From: Rothia nasimurium
GTDB taxonomy: Bacteria; Actinomycetota; Actinomycetes; Actinomycetales; Micrococcaceae
Assembly: GCF_928392795.1 (NCBI RefSeq)
Contig: NZ_CAKMTJ010000004.1
Location: 158,667 to 222,666, forward strand
Reading direction: 5' to 3'
DNA: 64,000 bases
The notes below the pieces were generated by a model. The model made no database searches, had not been told where the DNA came from, and saw only the letters and a program-made list of their open reading frames with translations. The position numbers were made by a program, and so were the translations under genes. Of the stretch, positions 38,343 through 48,434 are shown in pieces; position 1 is the stretch's first letter; each line of letters opens with the position of its first letter.

Positions 38343-39914
38343 ATGGATCCCCTCGAACTAGCGCGGTGGCAATTCGGTATCACCACCGTCTACCACTTCA
38401 TGATGGTTCCGCTGACCCTGGGCCTGGGTGCCGTTGTAGCTGGCTTCTACATCGCCTACGTGCGAACCAAGAAGCACGAATACAAGCGCATGACCAAGTT
38501 CTGGGGCAAGCTCTACCTCATCAACTTCATCATGGGCGTTGCAACCGGCCTTGTGCAGGAATTCCAGTTCGGTATGGCCTGGAGTGAATACTCCCGCTTT
38601 GTGGGCGACGTCTTCGGTGCCCCCCTGGCCATGGAAGGTCTGCTGGCCTTCTTCGTCGAGTCCACCTTCTTGGGCCTCTTCATCTTCGGCTGGGACAAAC
38701 TTGCCCCCAAGGTGCACGCAGCCTGCCTGGTGATTGCTGTAGCGGCCTCCTGGCTCTCTGCCTACTTCATCATCGTGGCTAACTCCTGGATGCAGCACCC
38801 TGTTGGCGTTGAAATGATTGACGGCCGCCCGGTCATGACCGACGTCTTAGCTGTGCTGACCAACAACACCGCCCTGGTCGCCTACCCCCATGCTATCTTC
38901 GGTGCCCTGCAGGTTGCCGGTGGCTTCCTGGTCGGTATCGCCTGGTACAAGCTCTGGAAGCGCCGCCGCGACGGCATCGACACCATCGGGGAAGACGGCA
39001 AGGTTATCGTCGGCGAAACTACCGAAGGTGCCCGCGACAAGACCGACTTCAACGTCTGGTTCAAGTCCCTGCGCATCGGCGCTATCGTTGGCTTTGCAGC
39101 CTTCATTGGCACTGCCTTTACCGGCCACCACCAGGCCCAGCTCATGATTGAGCAGCAGCCCATGAAGATGGCAGCTGCCGAGGCAGCCTGCCACGACGGC
39201 ACCGGCTTCTCTGTCCTTTCTCTCTCATCACCTGGTGCCCAGAACTGTGACGAGGTCCAGGCAGTGATTGAAATTCCCGGCCTGCTCTCCTTCCTGGCCT
39301 ACAACAACTTCACCACCGACGTCCCCGGCATCACCACCCTGCTGCCCCAGTACGAAGAAACCTACGGCACCACCATCCCCGATAATCCCGAGCTCTACGG
39401 GGAACGCGCCGGTACCGAGGTCGAGTACCTGCCCCTGATGGAAGTGACCTACTACGGCTTCCGCGGCATGATCACCTTCGGCGGCATCAGTGCCCTCTCC
39501 TTCCTCTACGTTCTGTGGGTAACCCGCAAGAAGGGTGAAGGTACTGTACCCGAAGCCAAGTGGATTTCCTACCTGGCAATCGCGGGCATCCTGGCCCCCT
39601 TCGGTGCCAATGCCACCGGCTGGATCTTCACCGAAATGGGCCGTCAGCCCTTCGTGGTTGCCCCCAACCCCGATGGCAACCCCGCCATCATGATGTTTAC
39701 CGCCGCAGCCGTCTCACCCGGTGTTTCGGGCTACGAGATTCTCTTCTCGCTCATCTCCCTGGGGCTGCTGTACGGCATCCTCATGGTTGTTGAGGTCTAC
39801 CTGCTGGCTAAGTACGTCAAGGCAGGTGTCGCAGCGGCCATGCCCGAGCTGGTCGAAGACCCGCACGATAATGACGAGAAGAACGACCGCGACGTGCTCG
39901 CGTTCGCCTACTAA
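38343..39914 (+). CDS. cydA: Cytochrome bd ubiquinol/menaquinol oxidase subunit I
   Basis: Heme-bearing quinol-oxidising subunit of the high-affinity terminal oxidase. The 523-residue membrane protein starts DPLELARWQFGITTVYHFMMVPLT, where the histidine near residue 19 is a heme ligand. Conserved HAIFGALQ near 183 and GWIFTEMGRQPF near 430 are visible. Of two nearby ATGs, 38343 is chosen because AAGG at 38333-38336 is correctly spaced. cydB follows after 17 bases, then cydDC. Confidence 0.95.
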   Translation: MDPLELARWQFGITTVYHFMMVPLTLGLGAVVAGFYIAYVRTKKHEYKRMTKFWGKLYLINFIMGVATGLVQEFQFGMAWSEYSRFVGDVFGAPLAMEGLLAFFVESTFLGLFIFGWDKLAPKVHAACLVIAVAASWLSAYFIIVANSWMQHPVGVEMIDGRPVMTDVLAVLTNNTALVAYPHAIFGALQVAGGFLVGIAWYKLWKRRRDGIDTIGEDGKVIVGETTEGARDKTDFNVWFKSLRIGAIVGFAAFIGTAFTGHHQAQLMIEQQPMKMAAAEAACHDGTGFSVLSLSSPGAQNCDEVQAVIEIPGLLSFLAYNNFTTDVPGITTLLPQYEETYGTTIPDNPELYGERAGTEVEYLPLMEVTYYGFRGMITFGGISALSFLYVLWVTRKKGEGTVPEAKWISYLAIAGILAPFGANATGWIFTEMGRQPFVVAPNPDGNPAIMMFTAAAVSPGVSGYEILFSLISLGLLYGILMVVEVYLLAKYVKAGVAAAMPELVEDPHDNDEKNDRDVLAFAY

Positions 39915-39931
39915 GAAAGGGGCTTACACAC

Positions 39932-41011
39932 ATGTTTGAGCTTTTTGCTGACCAGCCTCTTCTGCCGACTCTCTGGTTCGCCGTCATCGGCTTCTTCTGG
40001 GTGGGGTACATCATTCTGGACGGCTTCGACCTGGGCGTAGGTATGCTCATGAGCCGAATCTTCGCCAAGAACGAGAAGGAACGCCGCCTGCTGCTGAACA
40101 CCATCGGCCCCGTCTGGGACGGTAACGAGGTGTGGGTTGTTACCGGCGGTGCCGCCACCTTCGCAGCCTTCCCGCTGTGGTACGCCTCCCTCTTCTCGGC
40201 TCTCTACATCCCGCTGACCCTGGCCCTGCTGGCCCTAATTTTCCGCGCTGTTGCTATCGAGTACCGCGGTAAGAAGGATTCAGAGCGCTGGATTGCCGGC
40301 TGGACCCTGGCTATCTCCCTGGGCTCCTTCTTCATCGCCTTCCTGGTCGGTGCCCTGCTGGCCTTGACCTCCACCGGCCTGCCCATCAACGCAAACGGTG
40401 ACCGTGTGGGCGGTGCCTTCGCCTGGCTGACCCCCGCTGTCTTTATGGGCGGCCTAGCCATGGTCGGTGTTTCCCTGGTTATGGGTCTTGCCTTTATCGC
40501 GCTGAAGACCGACGGCGAGGTGCGCCACCGCGCCGGTGCCGCCCTGGTCAAGTTCTCACCCCTGCTGGTGCTCCCGGTTGTCGTCTGGGTCGTTTACATG
40601 CAGGTGACCACCGGTAACGGCATCTCCTATGCCCTGACCGTCCTTGCTGTATTGGCTCTTGCCGCTGCCTGGTTCTTCGCCAGCCGCAGGAGCGAAGGCA
40701 AAGCCTTCTCCGGCTTTGCGGTATTTGTGGGCTTCGGCGTCCTGGCCATCTTCCTGGCCCTGTACCCCAACGTCCTGCCCTCAACCCTCGATGAGGCCTA
40801 CAACATCACCATCGCTAACGCATCAAGCTCCGAGTACACCCTGCGCGTGATGAGCTGGGTCGGTCTCTTCGGCATCCCGATTCTGCTCATCTACCAGAGC
40901 TGGACCTACTGGGTCTTCCGCAAGCGCCTGCGCGTTGAGAGCATCCCCGATGCCCACGACGCCACCGAGCTGGCCACCCGCGCCACTCGTGCAAGCGCCC
41001 ACAACGCCTAG
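39932..41011 (+). CDS. cydB: Cytochrome bd oxidase subunit II
   Basis: Partner membrane subunit of CydA. The 359-residue protein has the family start region (FWVGYIILDGFDLGVGML near residues 22-39) and WDGNEVWVVTGGAATFAAFP near 65. A good AAAGGGG precedes the ATG. It ends the oxidase pair and is followed by a terminator and the fused CydDC exporter. Confidence 0.95.
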   Translation: MFELFADQPLLPTLWFAVIGFFWVGYIILDGFDLGVGMLMSRIFAKNEKERRLLLNTIGPVWDGNEVWVVTGGAATFAAFPLWYASLFSALYIPLTLALLALIFRAVAIEYRGKKDSERWIAGWTLAISLGSFFIAFLVGALLALTSTGLPINANGDRVGGAFAWLTPAVFMGGLAMVGVSLVMGLAFIALKTDGEVRHRAGAALVKFSPLLVLPVVVWVVYMQVTTGNGISYALTVLAVLALAAAWFFASRRSEGKAFSGFAVFVGFGVLAIFLALYPNVLPSTLDEAYNITIANASSSEYTLRVMSWVGLFGIPILLIYQSWTYWVFRKRLRVESIPDAHDATELATRATRASAHNA

Positions 41012-41033
41012 CAGCTAGCACAGGCGCAGTGAC

Positions 41034-41068
41034 GAAAGGACGTCGGGAGCCGCTCCCGGCGTCCTTTC
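41034..41068 (+). terminator. Terminator of cydAB
   Basis: A 17-base arm at 41034-41050 pairs with 41052-41068 (one G-T pair, CCG loop at the tip). The stem contains GAAAGGACG and GCGTCCTTTC. It lies 23 bases after cydB. Confidence 0.85.
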
Positions 41069-41193
41069 GCCTACCTTGAGGGGCAGTGTGCTGACACCCA
41101 CTGCCCAGCTATCGACATCGGGGTCTACCCCACCCAGAAGTTCCCACTAGAATAGTGAACAAACTATTCGCGGCACCAAGGACACTATCGAGA

Positions 41194-44100
41194 ATGACCG
41201 CTCCCACAACGAGCAAGCGGCCCCCGCTGGGGCCCCACGCCAAGAAAAACCTCACCGTTTTTGCCGTGCTCACCGCACTCAAAACCCTGGCGCTCATTGT
41301 CTTTGCCGCGGTGCTGGGCACCGCCATCACCCTGCTAGCCCGCATGACCTACGCGGTGCTCTACGAGGGCAAAACCTACGAGTCTGCCCATGCCGAGCAG
41401 CTTGCCGTCTTCGCCGGTAACGGCCAGGCCCAGCTCACCGGTATCTTCTTTGCCGCCCCCTTCATGCAGCCGGGCCTGCTGTCCTTGGCGGTCACCGGCG
41501 TCATTGCACTTTTGGTGCGCGCAGCCGCCGACTGGTCCCTGGGCTTCTACGCCCAGCAGGCAGCGGTGGGTGCCAAAACCACCATCCGCCGCAAACTCAT
41601 CCGCCGCGTCCTGGCTACAGGCGGTATCGATACCCCCGACGGCACCGGTGCCACCGCCGTCCTGCTTTCCCGAGGCCTCAACGCCCTGGATGACTACTAC
41701 ACCAAGACTCTTACCGCCTTTGTCTCCACGGCCGTAGTGCCCACCCTGCTGCTCATCTTCATCGCCTTCTACGACTGGGTCTCAGCCCTGGTCATCATCT
41801 GCACCCTGCCACTGATCCCCCTCTTCATGGTGCTCATCGGCCGAACCACAGCAGAAGACACCGCCCGCGCCCAGCGCGACCTGCTGCGTCTTTCTGACCA
41901 CATCGTCGAACTGGTCAAGGGCCTGCCCGTGCTGGTGGGCCTGGGGCGCTCGCGGGCCCAGTCCAAGGCGCTGGGTGATCTAGGAGAGCGCTACCGCAAG
42001 GCCACCATGTACACCCTGCGGTCGGCCTTCCTTTCATCGCTGGCCCTGGAACTGATTACCACCATCTCGGTAGCCCTGGTGGCGGTGCTGATTGGCCTGC
42101 GCCTGGTGGAGGGGAACCTGGGGCTCGACGTCGCCCTCTTCGCCCTGCTGCTGGCCCCCGAGTGCTACCAGCCCCTGCGCGATGTGGGCACCGCCTACCA
42201 TCAGTCTGAGGACGGCGTGGCAGCCCTCCGCCGCGCCGAGGCTATCATTGACCAGCCCATTCCCCACGCCACCGTCGCTCCCGGCGGCGACCGCATCTCG
42301 GTGCGCCAGCTCTCTGTCGCCTACCCGGGCCGCGACCGCACCCTCACCGGCGTGAGCTTCACCCTGCGCCACGGAACCACCACCGCAATCACCGGGCCTT
42401 CCGGCTGCGGTAAAACCACCCTGCTCTCGGTACTGGGCGGAGCCCTGCGCAACGATCTGGTGCCCACCGGAACCACCGAACCGGTACACGTCTCTGGTCT
42501 GGTGTCCGGTACCGGATCCACCGTCTGGATCAGCCAGTCGCCCACCTTCATTGCCCCCACCGCCCTGGCAGAGGTCGCCCTCTACGCCACCGTAACCCGC
42601 GGCGAAGGTGCCCTCGAAGGCATCAACTACGCCTCAACCCTGCTCGATGATTCCGTCGCTTTCACCGCTGAGGACCGCGATTACTTCACCTCCTTCCTGC
42701 ACTCCGTAGGGTTGGCTGACCTCGCCGACCTGCCGCCGGAAGCCCTTTCAGCCGGCCAGATGCGCCGTCTTGCTATTGCCCGCGCCCTGGCTCGCGTTGC
42801 CACCCTGCAAGCCCAGGAAGAACGCGTCACCGTACTGATTGACGAACCCACCGCCCATCTTGACCCGGTTTCAGCGGCCAAGGTGAACGTCGCCCTAGCT
42901 GCCCTGCAGGAGACCGGCGCAACCCTGATTATCGTCACCCACGACACCGCCCTGGCTGCCGCCACCAACAACCTGCTCCAGGCGACTTCAAAGCCCCACG
43001 GCGTTACCTGGGAGCTCACCGCCCAGAACACCGACGGGCTGGGTGGTTACGCTCTTGCAACCCTGGCGGACGCCGTCGCCACCGGCGAGCTCGAAGACTC
43101 GGCCCCCGTGCAGGCTGCTGCAAGCTCAACCGAACAGGCGGCAGAGCCGGCCGCGGCGGGCGTCCTGAAAACCCTGCGCCACCTGGGGGAGCTCACCGGC
43201 ATTCGCAAGCGCGATATGGCCCTGCCTATCCTGCTGTCGGTACTCACCGTGGTCTTTGCTGTCAGCCTTACCGCGCTTTCTGGCTGGCTCATTGTGCGCG
43301 CCGCTGAGCAGCCCGCGATGATGTACCTGCTGGTAGCCGTTACCGGTGTCCGCTTCTTTGGCCTGGGCAGGGCGACCTCCCGCTACGCCGAGCGCCTGCG
43401 CACCCACAACCTGGTGCTGGGGGCGGCTAACACCCTGCGCGTGCGCGCCTGGGATGCTGCTGGCCGTACCGTCCTGTCGGTGCGCTCCCTGCTGCGAGGG
43501 GATAAGATCCTTGACCGACTGGTCGGCGACATCGACGAGCTGCGCGACGCTATCCCGCGCGTCATCTTGCCGGTTGCCGCCCACCTGATCGTGATGCTGC
43601 TGGTGCTGGGCGTGACGGCCTGGGCTACCCCGCAGGCCCTGCTACCGGTCGTCATCGCTATTCTTATCTCTACCTTCGTGATTCCGGCAGTGGTGCTGCG
43701 TGCGGACGAGCGCGCAGACGCCGTTGCCCGCCGGGAAACCTCAGCCATGCTCCGCCTGGGCGTCTCGGCCCTGGACGCTGCCACCGACCTGCACAATAAC
43801 GGCCTTGACCAGACCGTTGCCCTGGCTGTCTCCCGCCAGGACGGCTATGCCCAGGCCTCCCGCCTCAAGAGCTCCCGCGCTATCGGCGTGGGTCAGGGCC
43901 TGATGGTCGTTACCTGGTGGGGTGCGGCTCTGGCTGTGATTGCCAGCGTCTGGCCTGCCGTTGAAGCTGGGGAGGTTACCGCGCCGACCGCAGCTATCGT
44001 TATCTTGATGATGACCGGCCTGTTTGAGACCACCGCAGCCCACCTGGACGCCGTTCGCGGCTGGCCCGCCTTCGCAGCCCTGGTTGCCCGCACCCGCGCT

Positions 44101-44895
44101 AACTTTGAAACGGTGGACGCCGCCGCTGCGGTTGAGGGGCAGGACGCCGGTCAGGGAGAGATTCGAGATATTCTCGGGGACCCCGGTATTGGTGCTAAGA
44201 ATCGTGCCGCTCATAAGTCCATCACCCTGGAACTTGATTCGCTGGCCACCCGCTGGCCTGATATGGATGACCCGGTCTTTAGTGGACTGTCGGCATCTGT
44301 CTCTTCAGGCCAATGGTTGGGTATTACCGGCCCCTCGGGTTCCGGTAAGACAACCGCCCTTGCAACTCTGTTGGGCTTCTTGCCTGTTGAGCAGGGTCAG
44401 ATTCGGGTGAACGGTCGTGCCTTCGATGCCCAGTCCCTGCGAGGGTATGCGGCCTGGTGCCCCCAGTCGGCCTATATCTTTGAATCCACCATTGCTAACA
44501 ACCTGGCGATTGCCCGGTCGGCGGACGAGCGCCCCACCGATGAAGAGATGTACGAGGTGCTTGACCGGGTAGGGCTGGGCGATTTTGTGCGGTCCCTGCC
44601 TGCTGGCCTGCAGACCCTGGTGGGGGCTGGTGGTTCTTATGTGTCGGGAGGCCAGCGTCAGCGCATCGCTATTGCCCGCACCCTGCTGGTGGATTCGCCC
44701 CTGCTGCTCATGGATGAGCCGACCGCCCACCTCGATGCCCCCGCTGCGGTGGCTCTGATTAATGAGGTTGCCCGCGGTACTAAGCGCGCCCCCGGCCAGA
44801 AGCTTAAGGGCAAGACCAAGCTGCCTGCGGTCGTCCTGGTCTCCCACCGTGCCGAAGATATCGCCGCCTGCGATACCGTGGTGAAGCTTCGATAG
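41194..44895 (+). CDS. cydDC: Fused CydD-CydC thiol exporter ABC transporter
   Basis: Exports glutathione- or cysteine-like thiols needed to assemble cytochrome bd. One 1233-residue chain carries two complete half-transporters. The first has membrane helices (about 10-330), Walker A GPSGCGKTT (about 400), LSAGQMRRLAIA and IDEPTAHLDP. The second has membrane helices (about 670-980), Walker A GPSGSGKTT (about 1045), VSGGQRQRIAIA and MDEPTAHLDA. Separate genes are usual in mycobacteria; fusions occur in other actinobacteria. TAGAAT at 41148-41153 just before a GTG at 41155 makes the ATG at 41194 (AAGGA upstream) the better start. Confidence 0.92.
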   Translation: MTAPTTSKRPPLGPHAKKNLTVFAVLTALKTLALIVFAAVLGTAITLLARMTYAVLYEGKTYESAHAEQLAVFAGNGQAQLTGIFFAAPFMQPGLLSLAVTGVIALLVRAAADWSLGFYAQQAAVGAKTTIRRKLIRRVLATGGIDTPDGTGATAVLLSRGLNALDDYYTKTLTAFVSTAVVPTLLLIFIAFYDWVSALVIICTLPLIPLFMVLIGRTTAEDTARAQRDLLRLSDHIVELVKGLPVLVGLGRSRAQSKALGDLGERYRKATMYTLRSAFLSSLALELITTISVALVAVLIGLRLVEGNLGLDVALFALLLAPECYQPLRDVGTAYHQSEDGVAALRRAEAIIDQPIPHATVAPGGDRISVRQLSVAYPGRDRTLTGVSFTLRHGTTTAITGPSGCGKTTLLSVLGGALRNDLVPTGTTEPVHVSGLVSGTGSTVWISQSPTFIAPTALAEVALYATVTRGEGALEGINYASTLLDDSVAFTAEDRDYFTSFLHSVGLADLADLPPEALSAGQMRRLAIARALARVATLQAQEERVTVLIDEPTAHLDPVSAAKVNVALAALQETGATLIIVTHDTALAAATNNLLQATSKPHGVTWELTAQNTDGLGGYALATLADAVATGELEDSAPVQAAASSTEQAAEPAAAGVLKTLRHLGELTGIRKRDMALPILLSVLTVVFAVSLTALSGWLIVRAAEQPAMMYLLVAVTGVRFFGLGRATSRYAERLRTHNLVLGAANTLRVRAWDAAGRTVLSVRSLLRGDKILDRLVGDIDELRDAIPRVILPVAAHLIVMLLVLGVTAWATPQALLPVVIAILISTFVIPAVVLRADERADAVARRETSAMLRLGVSALDAATDLHNNGLDQTVALAVSRQDGYAQASRLKSSRAIGVGQGLMVVTWWGAALAVIASVWPAVEAGEVTAPTAAIVILMMTGLFETTAAHLDAVRGWPAFAALVARTRANFETVDAAAAVEGQDAGQGEIRDILGDPGIGAKNRAAHKSITLELDSLATRWPDMDDPVFSGLSASVSSGQWLGITGPSGSGKTTALATLLGFLPVEQGQIRVNGRAFDAQSLRGYAAWCPQSAYIFESTIANNLAIARSADERPTDEEMYEVLDRVGLGDFVRSLPAGLQTLVGAGGSYVSGGQRQRIAIARTLLVDSPLLLMDEPTAHLDAPAAVALINEVARGTKRAPGQKLKGKTKLPAVVLVSHRAEDIAACDTVVKLR

Positions 44896-44900
44896 TAGCT

Positions 44901-44952
44901 AGAAAACCCCTCCCAAGGTTCTTGCAAAAGGACGCTGTGGGAGGGGTTTTCT
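44901..44952 (+). terminator. Terminator of cydDC
   Basis: A perfect 15-bp stem (44901-44915 with 44938-44952) ending in TTTTCT, just after the stop. The loop contains AAAAGGACGC. Confidence 0.9.
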
Positions 44953-45120
44953 CTATCTAAGGGTGGGCTGCTGCTAGCTAGGGTCGCTGGCCTATGTCTA
45001 GGAATAAGACGGGAGTGTGTGGAGTCAAGGGACTCTTGTTGGCTGTCTGGAAATTTACTATGGGGGGGGTAAAGTGTGTTCTAGATAATAATTTTCTAGA
45101 GCCTGAGTGGCAGATAGTGA

Positions 45121-45627
45121 GTGAATCCCATGCCTACTCTTCAAGAGCACAGCTACCTTGCGCCCCTGACTAAGAAGTTCAAGCTGTTTCTTTGCGGGGT
45201 CATAGTTTTTGTGCTGCTGAGTGTTGCACTGCCCATCATGATTTTTGGCCCCGTTGATAAGGACGGCACCAGCCAGGGGCTTCTCGTTTCAGCGCTTGTG
45301 GGAGCTTCCGCAGCGCTGGTTATTATTCCGATGATCTTTAGCAGCACCCGCATTGACCTGCTCGATACTTCTCTCAAAATCACCACCATGAAGTTCTTCT
45401 CGAAAGAGCTACCCTACAGCGAGATTGAGAAGGCAGAAGTGGGTCCAGAAACCGGTCTGGCACAGGGGGCCGGTCTCAGAATTATGGGCGGAGGTAACAC
45501 TGGCTACCTCACCGGCGGCCCTTCCGTTACCTTTACCCTGGCCAACGGTAGGCGGGTGACGGCGTCCGCTACCAACCCCGAGCAGGTGGTTGCTGAGGTG
45601 AACTCCCGGCTGCGTTCAGCAGTGTAG
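45121..45627 (+). CDS. Membrane-anchored PH-like domain protein, unknown function
   Basis: A 168-residue protein with two membrane helices (about 20-45 and 55-78) and a C-terminal beta-rich domain (about 80-165, with SSTRIDLLDTSLKITTMKF and ELPYSEIEKAEVG) resembling bacterial PH-like domains. GTG at 45121 or ATG at 45130 could start it; neither has a clear ribosome binding site. CTAGA and TCTAG surround an AT-rich core at 45080-45099 upstream, a possible promoter or operator. Confidence 0.55.
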   Translation: MNPMPTLQEHSYLAPLTKKFKLFLCGVIVFVLLSVALPIMIFGPVDKDGTSQGLLVSALVGASAALVIIPMIFSSTRIDLLDTSLKITTMKFFSKELPYSEIEKAEVGPETGLAQGAGLRIMGGGNTGYLTGGPSVTFTLANGRRVTASATNPEQVVAEVNSRLRSAV

Positions 45628-45669
45628 CGGAAGAAAGTAGCGGGCGCGCCCGTAACTGACTGCAGGGGA

Positions 45670-45765
45670 GGGAGTGTTGGTGTGCCTGCTGGCTCGGGGC
45701 TGGCGTGAATTGGGCGAGCGCCCCAGCGCGAGCCCAAGAGGGTCGGCAGGCACACCAACATTCCC
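45670..45765. repeat. Large imperfect inverted repeat
   Basis: Twenty bases at 45670-45689 pair with 45746-45765 with one G-T pair; the interior can form further GC-rich stems (GGCTCG with CGAGCC). It lies between convergent genes and may end both transcripts. It is longer than the ordinary terminators here, so a palindromic repeat element is also possible. Confidence 0.7.
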
Positions 45766-45785
45766 TTTCCCGCTATCCAGGTTTA

Positions 45786-48353
45786 TTAGAAGAGAGCATC
45801 CTCTTCAACCTGAACTTCAGGCTGGTCGGCGGGTTCTTCTGACACCGCTGATACAGGTGCAGGGGAGGTTAGTGCCTGGTAGTTGGGGCCGATTGCGTCG
45901 ATGCTCTGGGCTAGGAGCACGCCGGATCCGTCGCGGGGGCCGAATTCGGTGGGTAGGGTGCGGGCAACACCGGCTGCTGAGACTGCCTTAGCGGGGCCGA
46001 CGCCCACCCAGGCTAGAGCCAGAGCGGTTTCGCCCTTGAGGAAGCGGTGGGCTCGCATGCCGCCGGTTGCGCGGCCCTTTTGGGGGAACTCGGTGAGTTC
46101 GGTGACTTTGGCGGTGGCTCCGTCTTCGCCGCCGTCGGTGATGGTGACGACTTGGGCGTCCGCGCCGGGAGCGGTGACGCCGAAGGCGATGAGTTTGTCG
46201 TCGTCGGCTACCTTAATGCCGGCCATGCCGCCGCCGGTGCGTCCTTGGGGGCGGACCTTGGAAGCATCAAAGGTCAGAAGCTTAGCCTGCTCGGTAATAA
46301 AGGTGAGTACCGCGTCGTTAGAATCGCAGACAGCTACGCCCACTATGGCGTCTTTGGGCTTGAGCTTCATGATCTCAAACTCGGTGGCGTTGAGCGGGTA
46401 GTCGGGGTTGACTCGTTTGACGACGCCGCGTTCGGTGGCCAGGGCCAGGATGGCGTTGAGCGGTGCTAGGCCGACGAGTTTTTCGCCGCGGGCTAGGGTG
46501 ATGGCGTCTGCAGCTTTGACGCCGCTGGTGGGCTGGGGGGTGCCGCCGGTCTCTTCGAGGACGGGTAGGTCAATGACGGGCACACGAATCAGGCGGCCGC
46601 TTGAAGTTACCGCACCGATTTCACCGCGGGCGCTGGTGGGCACGATGGAGAGGTAGGCGTCGTGTTTGATGCGTTTGCCCGGGTCGAGCAGGGTGGGGCG
46701 TTGGCCCTTGACGCCGCTGGTGCGCCCCAGTTGGCCCGAGGTGGAGAGCAAGACCCAGCAGGGGTCGTCCGCGATTTCGAGGGAGAGGCCGGCTTCTTTT
46801 TTGGCCTTGGAGGCGGACGCCGACAGGGCGGCCACGGCGTCGGCCAGCTCGTCCTTGGTGACGATTTTGGTGCGGCGGTCGGTGCCGTATTCGTCGGCGA
46901 CCTGCTGTAGTTCTTCGGAGACCAGGGCGCGGAGTTTTACGTCGGAGCCGAGGATTTCTTCGAGGGAGGTGATTTCTGCTAAGAGTTCGTCGCGTTCGGC
47001 TTCAAGCTCGATGCGGGAGTACTTGGTGAGCTGGCGCAGGCGCAGTTCGAGAATGTGGTTGGCCTGTACCTCGCTCAGGTCGTAAATCTGCATGAGGCGC
47101 TCACGGGCCTGGGCGGTTTCGTCGGAGGAGCGGATAATCTGGATCACCTCGTCGATATCGACGATGGCTACCAGCAGGCCCTCGACCAGGTGCAGGCGGT
47201 CGCGGCGCTTGCCCAGGCGGTGGTTGGTGCGGCGGCGCACGACGTCCAGGCGGTGGTTGACGTAGACGTGCAGCAAATCGAGCAGGCCCAGTGTCTGGGG
47301 CTGGCCGTCTACCAGGGCGACGTTATTGATACCGAAGGAATCTTCCAGCGGGGTGTGCTTGTAGAGGGCCGCCAGCACGGCCTTAGGGTTGAAGCCGTTC
47401 TTGATTTCAATGACCATGCGCAGGCCGTTTTTGCGGTCGGTCAGATCAACGACGTCAGAAATGCCCTGGAGCTTCTTGGAATTGACGCCGTCCTTGATTT
47501 TTTCGATGACCTTTTCGGGCCCAACCAGGTAGGGCAGTTCTGTGACCACAATGCCCTGCTTGCGGGCGGTGACCTGTTTGATGGACACCTTGGCGCGAGT
47601 CTTGAAGATACCGCGGCCCTTTTCGTAGGCGTCCTTAATGCCGGAGGTGCCCACGATGGTGCCGCCAGAGGGCAGGTCGGGGCCGGGCACGAACTTCATG
47701 ATGTCCTTGAGGGTTGCATCGGGGTAATCGAGCAGGTGGCGGGCTGCGGCAATGACCTCGCGCAGGTTGTGGGGGGCCATGTTGGTGGCCATGCCGACGG
47801 CGATGCCGGCTGAGCCGTTGACCAAAAGATTGGGGTAGGCAGCGGGCAGGACGGCCGGCTGCATGAACTGGTTATCGTAGTTGGGTACGAAGTCCACGAC
47901 GTCTTCGTCCAGATTGGCGGTCATGGCCAGGGCTGCCGGGGCCATGCGAACCTCGGTGTAGCGGGAGGCTGCCGGGCCGTCGTCCAGGGAGCCAAAGTTA
48001 CCGTGACCATCGACCACGGGCAGGCGCATGGAGAAGGGCTGGGCCAGGCGCACCATAGCGTCGTAGATGGCGACGTCACCGTGGGGGTGCAGCTTACCCA
48101 TCACTTCGCCGATCACGCGGGCGCTTTTGACGTGGCCCTTGTCGGGGCGCAGGCCCATCTGCTGCATCATGTAGAGGATGCGGCGCTGCACGGGCTTGAG
48201 GCCGTCGCGGGCATCGGGTAGGGCGCGGGAGTAGATGACCGAGTAGGAGTATTCCAGGAAGCTGGTTTCCATTTCGCTGGTCACGTCGATATCGACGATA
48301 TTTTCGACGACGTCGGTGGGGTAGTCATCGTGCGCGGTGGTGCGGCGAGCCAT
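45786..48353 (-). CDS. parC: DNA topoisomerase IV subunit A
   Basis: DNA-cleaving partner of ParE. The 855-residue protein has the winged helix with [20 protein letters not shown] near 90-109, the catalytic tyrosine at 132 (ASRYTEVRM), a coiled-coil tower (about 380-480) and a C-terminal beta-pinwheel with relaxed GyrA-like repeats. The residue at the quinolone-contact serine position is V94. It is called ParC rather than GyrA because its ParE partner is near and no gyrB/recF/dnaN context is seen. Confidence 0.9.
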   Translation of the reverse strand: MARRTTAHDDYPTDVVENIVDIDVTSEMETSFLEYSYSVIYSRALPDARDGLKPVQRRILYMMQQMGLRPDKGHVKSARVIGEVMGKLHPHGDVAIYDAMVRLAQPFSMRLPVVDGHGNFGSLDDGPAASRYTEVRMAPAALAMTANLDEDVVDFVPNYDNQFMQPAVLPAAYPNLLVNGSAGIAVGMATNMAPHNLREVIAAARHLLDYPDATLKDIMKFVPGPDLPSGGTIVGTSGIKDAYEKGRGIFKTRAKVSIKQVTARKQGIVVTELPYLVGPEKVIEKIKDGVNSKKLQGISDVVDLTDRKNGLRMVIEIKNGFNPKAVLAALYKHTPLEDSFGINNVALVDGQPQTLGLLDLLHVYVNHRLDVVRRRTNHRLGKRRDRLHLVEGLLVAIVDIDEVIQIIRSSDETAQARERLMQIYDLSEVQANHILELRLRQLTKYSRIELEAERDELLAEITSLEEILGSDVKLRALVSEELQQVADEYGTDRRTKIVTKDELADAVAALSASASKAKKEAGLSLEIADDPCWVLLSTSGQLGRTSGVKGQRPTLLDPGKRIKHDAYLSIVPTSARGEIGAVTSSGRLIRVPVIDLPVLEETGGTPQPTSGVKAADAITLARGEKLVGLAPLNAILALATERGVVKRVNPDYPLNATEFEIMKLKPKDAIVGVAVCDSNDAVLTFITEQAKLLTFDASKVRPQGRTGGGMAGIKVADDDKLIAFGVTAPGADAQVVTITDGGEDGATAKVTELTEFPQKGRATGGMRAHRFLKGETALALAWVGVGPAKAVSAAGVARTLPTEFGPRDGSGVLLAQSIDAIGPNYQALTSPAPVSAVSEEPADQPEVQVEEDALF

Positions 48354-48434
48354 CGAGACCTCTTCCTGGGAATTCGAACATAGGTTCGTTTATTCTACCG
48401 CGAAAGGGGACCGCTAGCAGGTTGGATGCTGGTG

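Noticed and set aside
47055..47813. Plus-strand frame of 252 codons opposite parC
   Set aside because: Overlaps the conserved ParC core; composition is that of a shadow frame.
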